Shown piece by piece: positions 4,906 to 5,096 of a DNA stretch of 5,096 nt (the stretch's first letter is position 1; each line of letters opens with the position of its first letter). The stretch covers positions 1 to 5,096 of the forward strand of contig CALCPB010000660.1 of assembly GCA_937897665.1 (NCBI GenBank). The letters run 5' to 3'. The translations under genes were made by a program, and so were the position numbers. The notes beneath the pieces were generated by a model. It saw only the letters and a program-made list of their open reading frames with translations, did not search any database and was not told where the DNA came from. The DNA comes from an uncultured Halomicronema sp. (GTDB taxonomy: Bacteria; Cyanobacteriota; Cyanobacteriia; Phormidesmidales; Phormidesmidaceae).

Positions 4906-5096
4906 ATGTTCCTCAGTATCTTGCTCTGGCCGATCGCACTGCCCCTCCTGCTATTGAGCTTCACTCCCGGTGGGTGGTACAAGCTATGGCTTTTTGAGAT
5001 TATCGGTGCGGGCTACCTCTGGTTTGCCCTGTTTACCCTGTTGCTGCTATGGGCCTTGCTGCTATTCAAAGGGGGACGGCGGCGGCGCCAGCTGAT
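4906..5096 (+). CDS. membrane protein, N-terminal part, cut by the right edge
   Basis: From ATG 4906 the frame is open to the end of the window: 63 full codons plus two bases. The residues form two hydrophobic segments, about 2-19 (FLSILLWPIALPLLLLSF) and 32-54 (IIGAGYLWFALFTLLLLWALLLF), joined by a Pro-Gly-Gly-Trp-Tyr-Lys turn and followed by a Gly-Gly-Arg-Arg-Arg-Arg cluster at 56-61. The positive cluster suggests a cytoplasmic loop or tail after the second helix, with the N-terminus also inside. The Shine-Dalgarno is the best in the window. It could belong to one transcript with the DUF2834-like gene, but the 185-bp spacer with two hairpins argues for separate control. I do not recognise the family; the total length is unknown. 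Confidence 0.7.
   Translation, partial: MFLSILLWPIALPLLLLSFTPGGWYKLWLFEIIGAGYLWFALFTLLLLWALLLFKGGRRRRQL

Noticed and set aside
4901..4957. ATG at 4901 as the start of the last gene
   Set aside because: It is only two bases from AGGAG and its frame stops after 18 codons, whereas 4906 gives a long hydrophobic frame at proper spacing.
4606..4997. Overlapping plus-strand ORFs 4606-4827 and 4677-4997
   Set aside because: They start inside the DUF2834-like gene out of frame, cross the hairpins, and the second runs over the good Shine-Dalgarno and start at 4906; products look like random Pro/Arg-rich translation.

Overview
The window looks like chromosomal DNA from a cyanobacterium. The main clue is the octamer GCGATCGC (the cyanobacterial HIP1 palindrome), which occurs six times in 5.1 kb, at 60-67, 262-269, 430-437, 2564-2571, 2646-2653 and 3734-3741. 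A PfkA of the long 'mixed-substrate' type and a C-rich CCCCCTAGCCCCC-type intergenic repeat also fit. The genus cannot be fixed from this stretch. No rRNA, tRNA, CRISPR array, transposase or phage gene is visible.

Layout, left to right. (1) At the left edge, an open plus-strand frame (3-137) may be the tail of an upstream gene. It converges on, and slightly overlaps, a minus-strand gene (116-1216) for a predicted lipoprotein with six kelch-like blades. (2) A 174-bp divergent spacer (1217-1390) separates that gene from pfkA (1391-2479, plus), a 6-phosphofructokinase with all main catalytic motifs and the Gly104/Lys124 (E. coli numbering) combination. (3) After a 203-bp spacer holding two HIP1 sites and a doubtful short ORF comes a YdeI/OmpD-associated (OmdA) family gene (2683-3261, plus). 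(4) The convergent gap 3262-3480 contains the most structured DNA in the window, a compact element of about 108 bp with nested and interleaved inverted repeats (3313-3420), probably a MITE-like or small dispersed repeat. (5) On the minus strand, 3481-4281 encodes an XRE helix-turn-helix regulator with an MmyB-like ligand-binding domain. (6) It is divergent from a small three-helix membrane protein gene (4397-4720, DUF2834-like), and the gap between them holds a perfect 17-bp palindrome (4323-4339) that is a good operator candidate. (7) After a 185-bp spacer with two hairpins, a further membrane protein gene starts at 4906 with a strong ribosome binding site and runs off the right edge.

The genes do not form one pathway. 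They look like several independent units: a surface or periplasmic propeller lipoprotein, a glycolytic enzyme, a YdeI-like protein of unclear role, and a plausible regulator-target pair (XRE/MmyB-like protein plus the divergent membrane protein). No convincing new defence or metabolic system is present. The points most worth following are the interleaved repeat at 3313-3420, the divergent-promoter palindrome, and the phosphoryl-donor signature of the phosphofructokinase.
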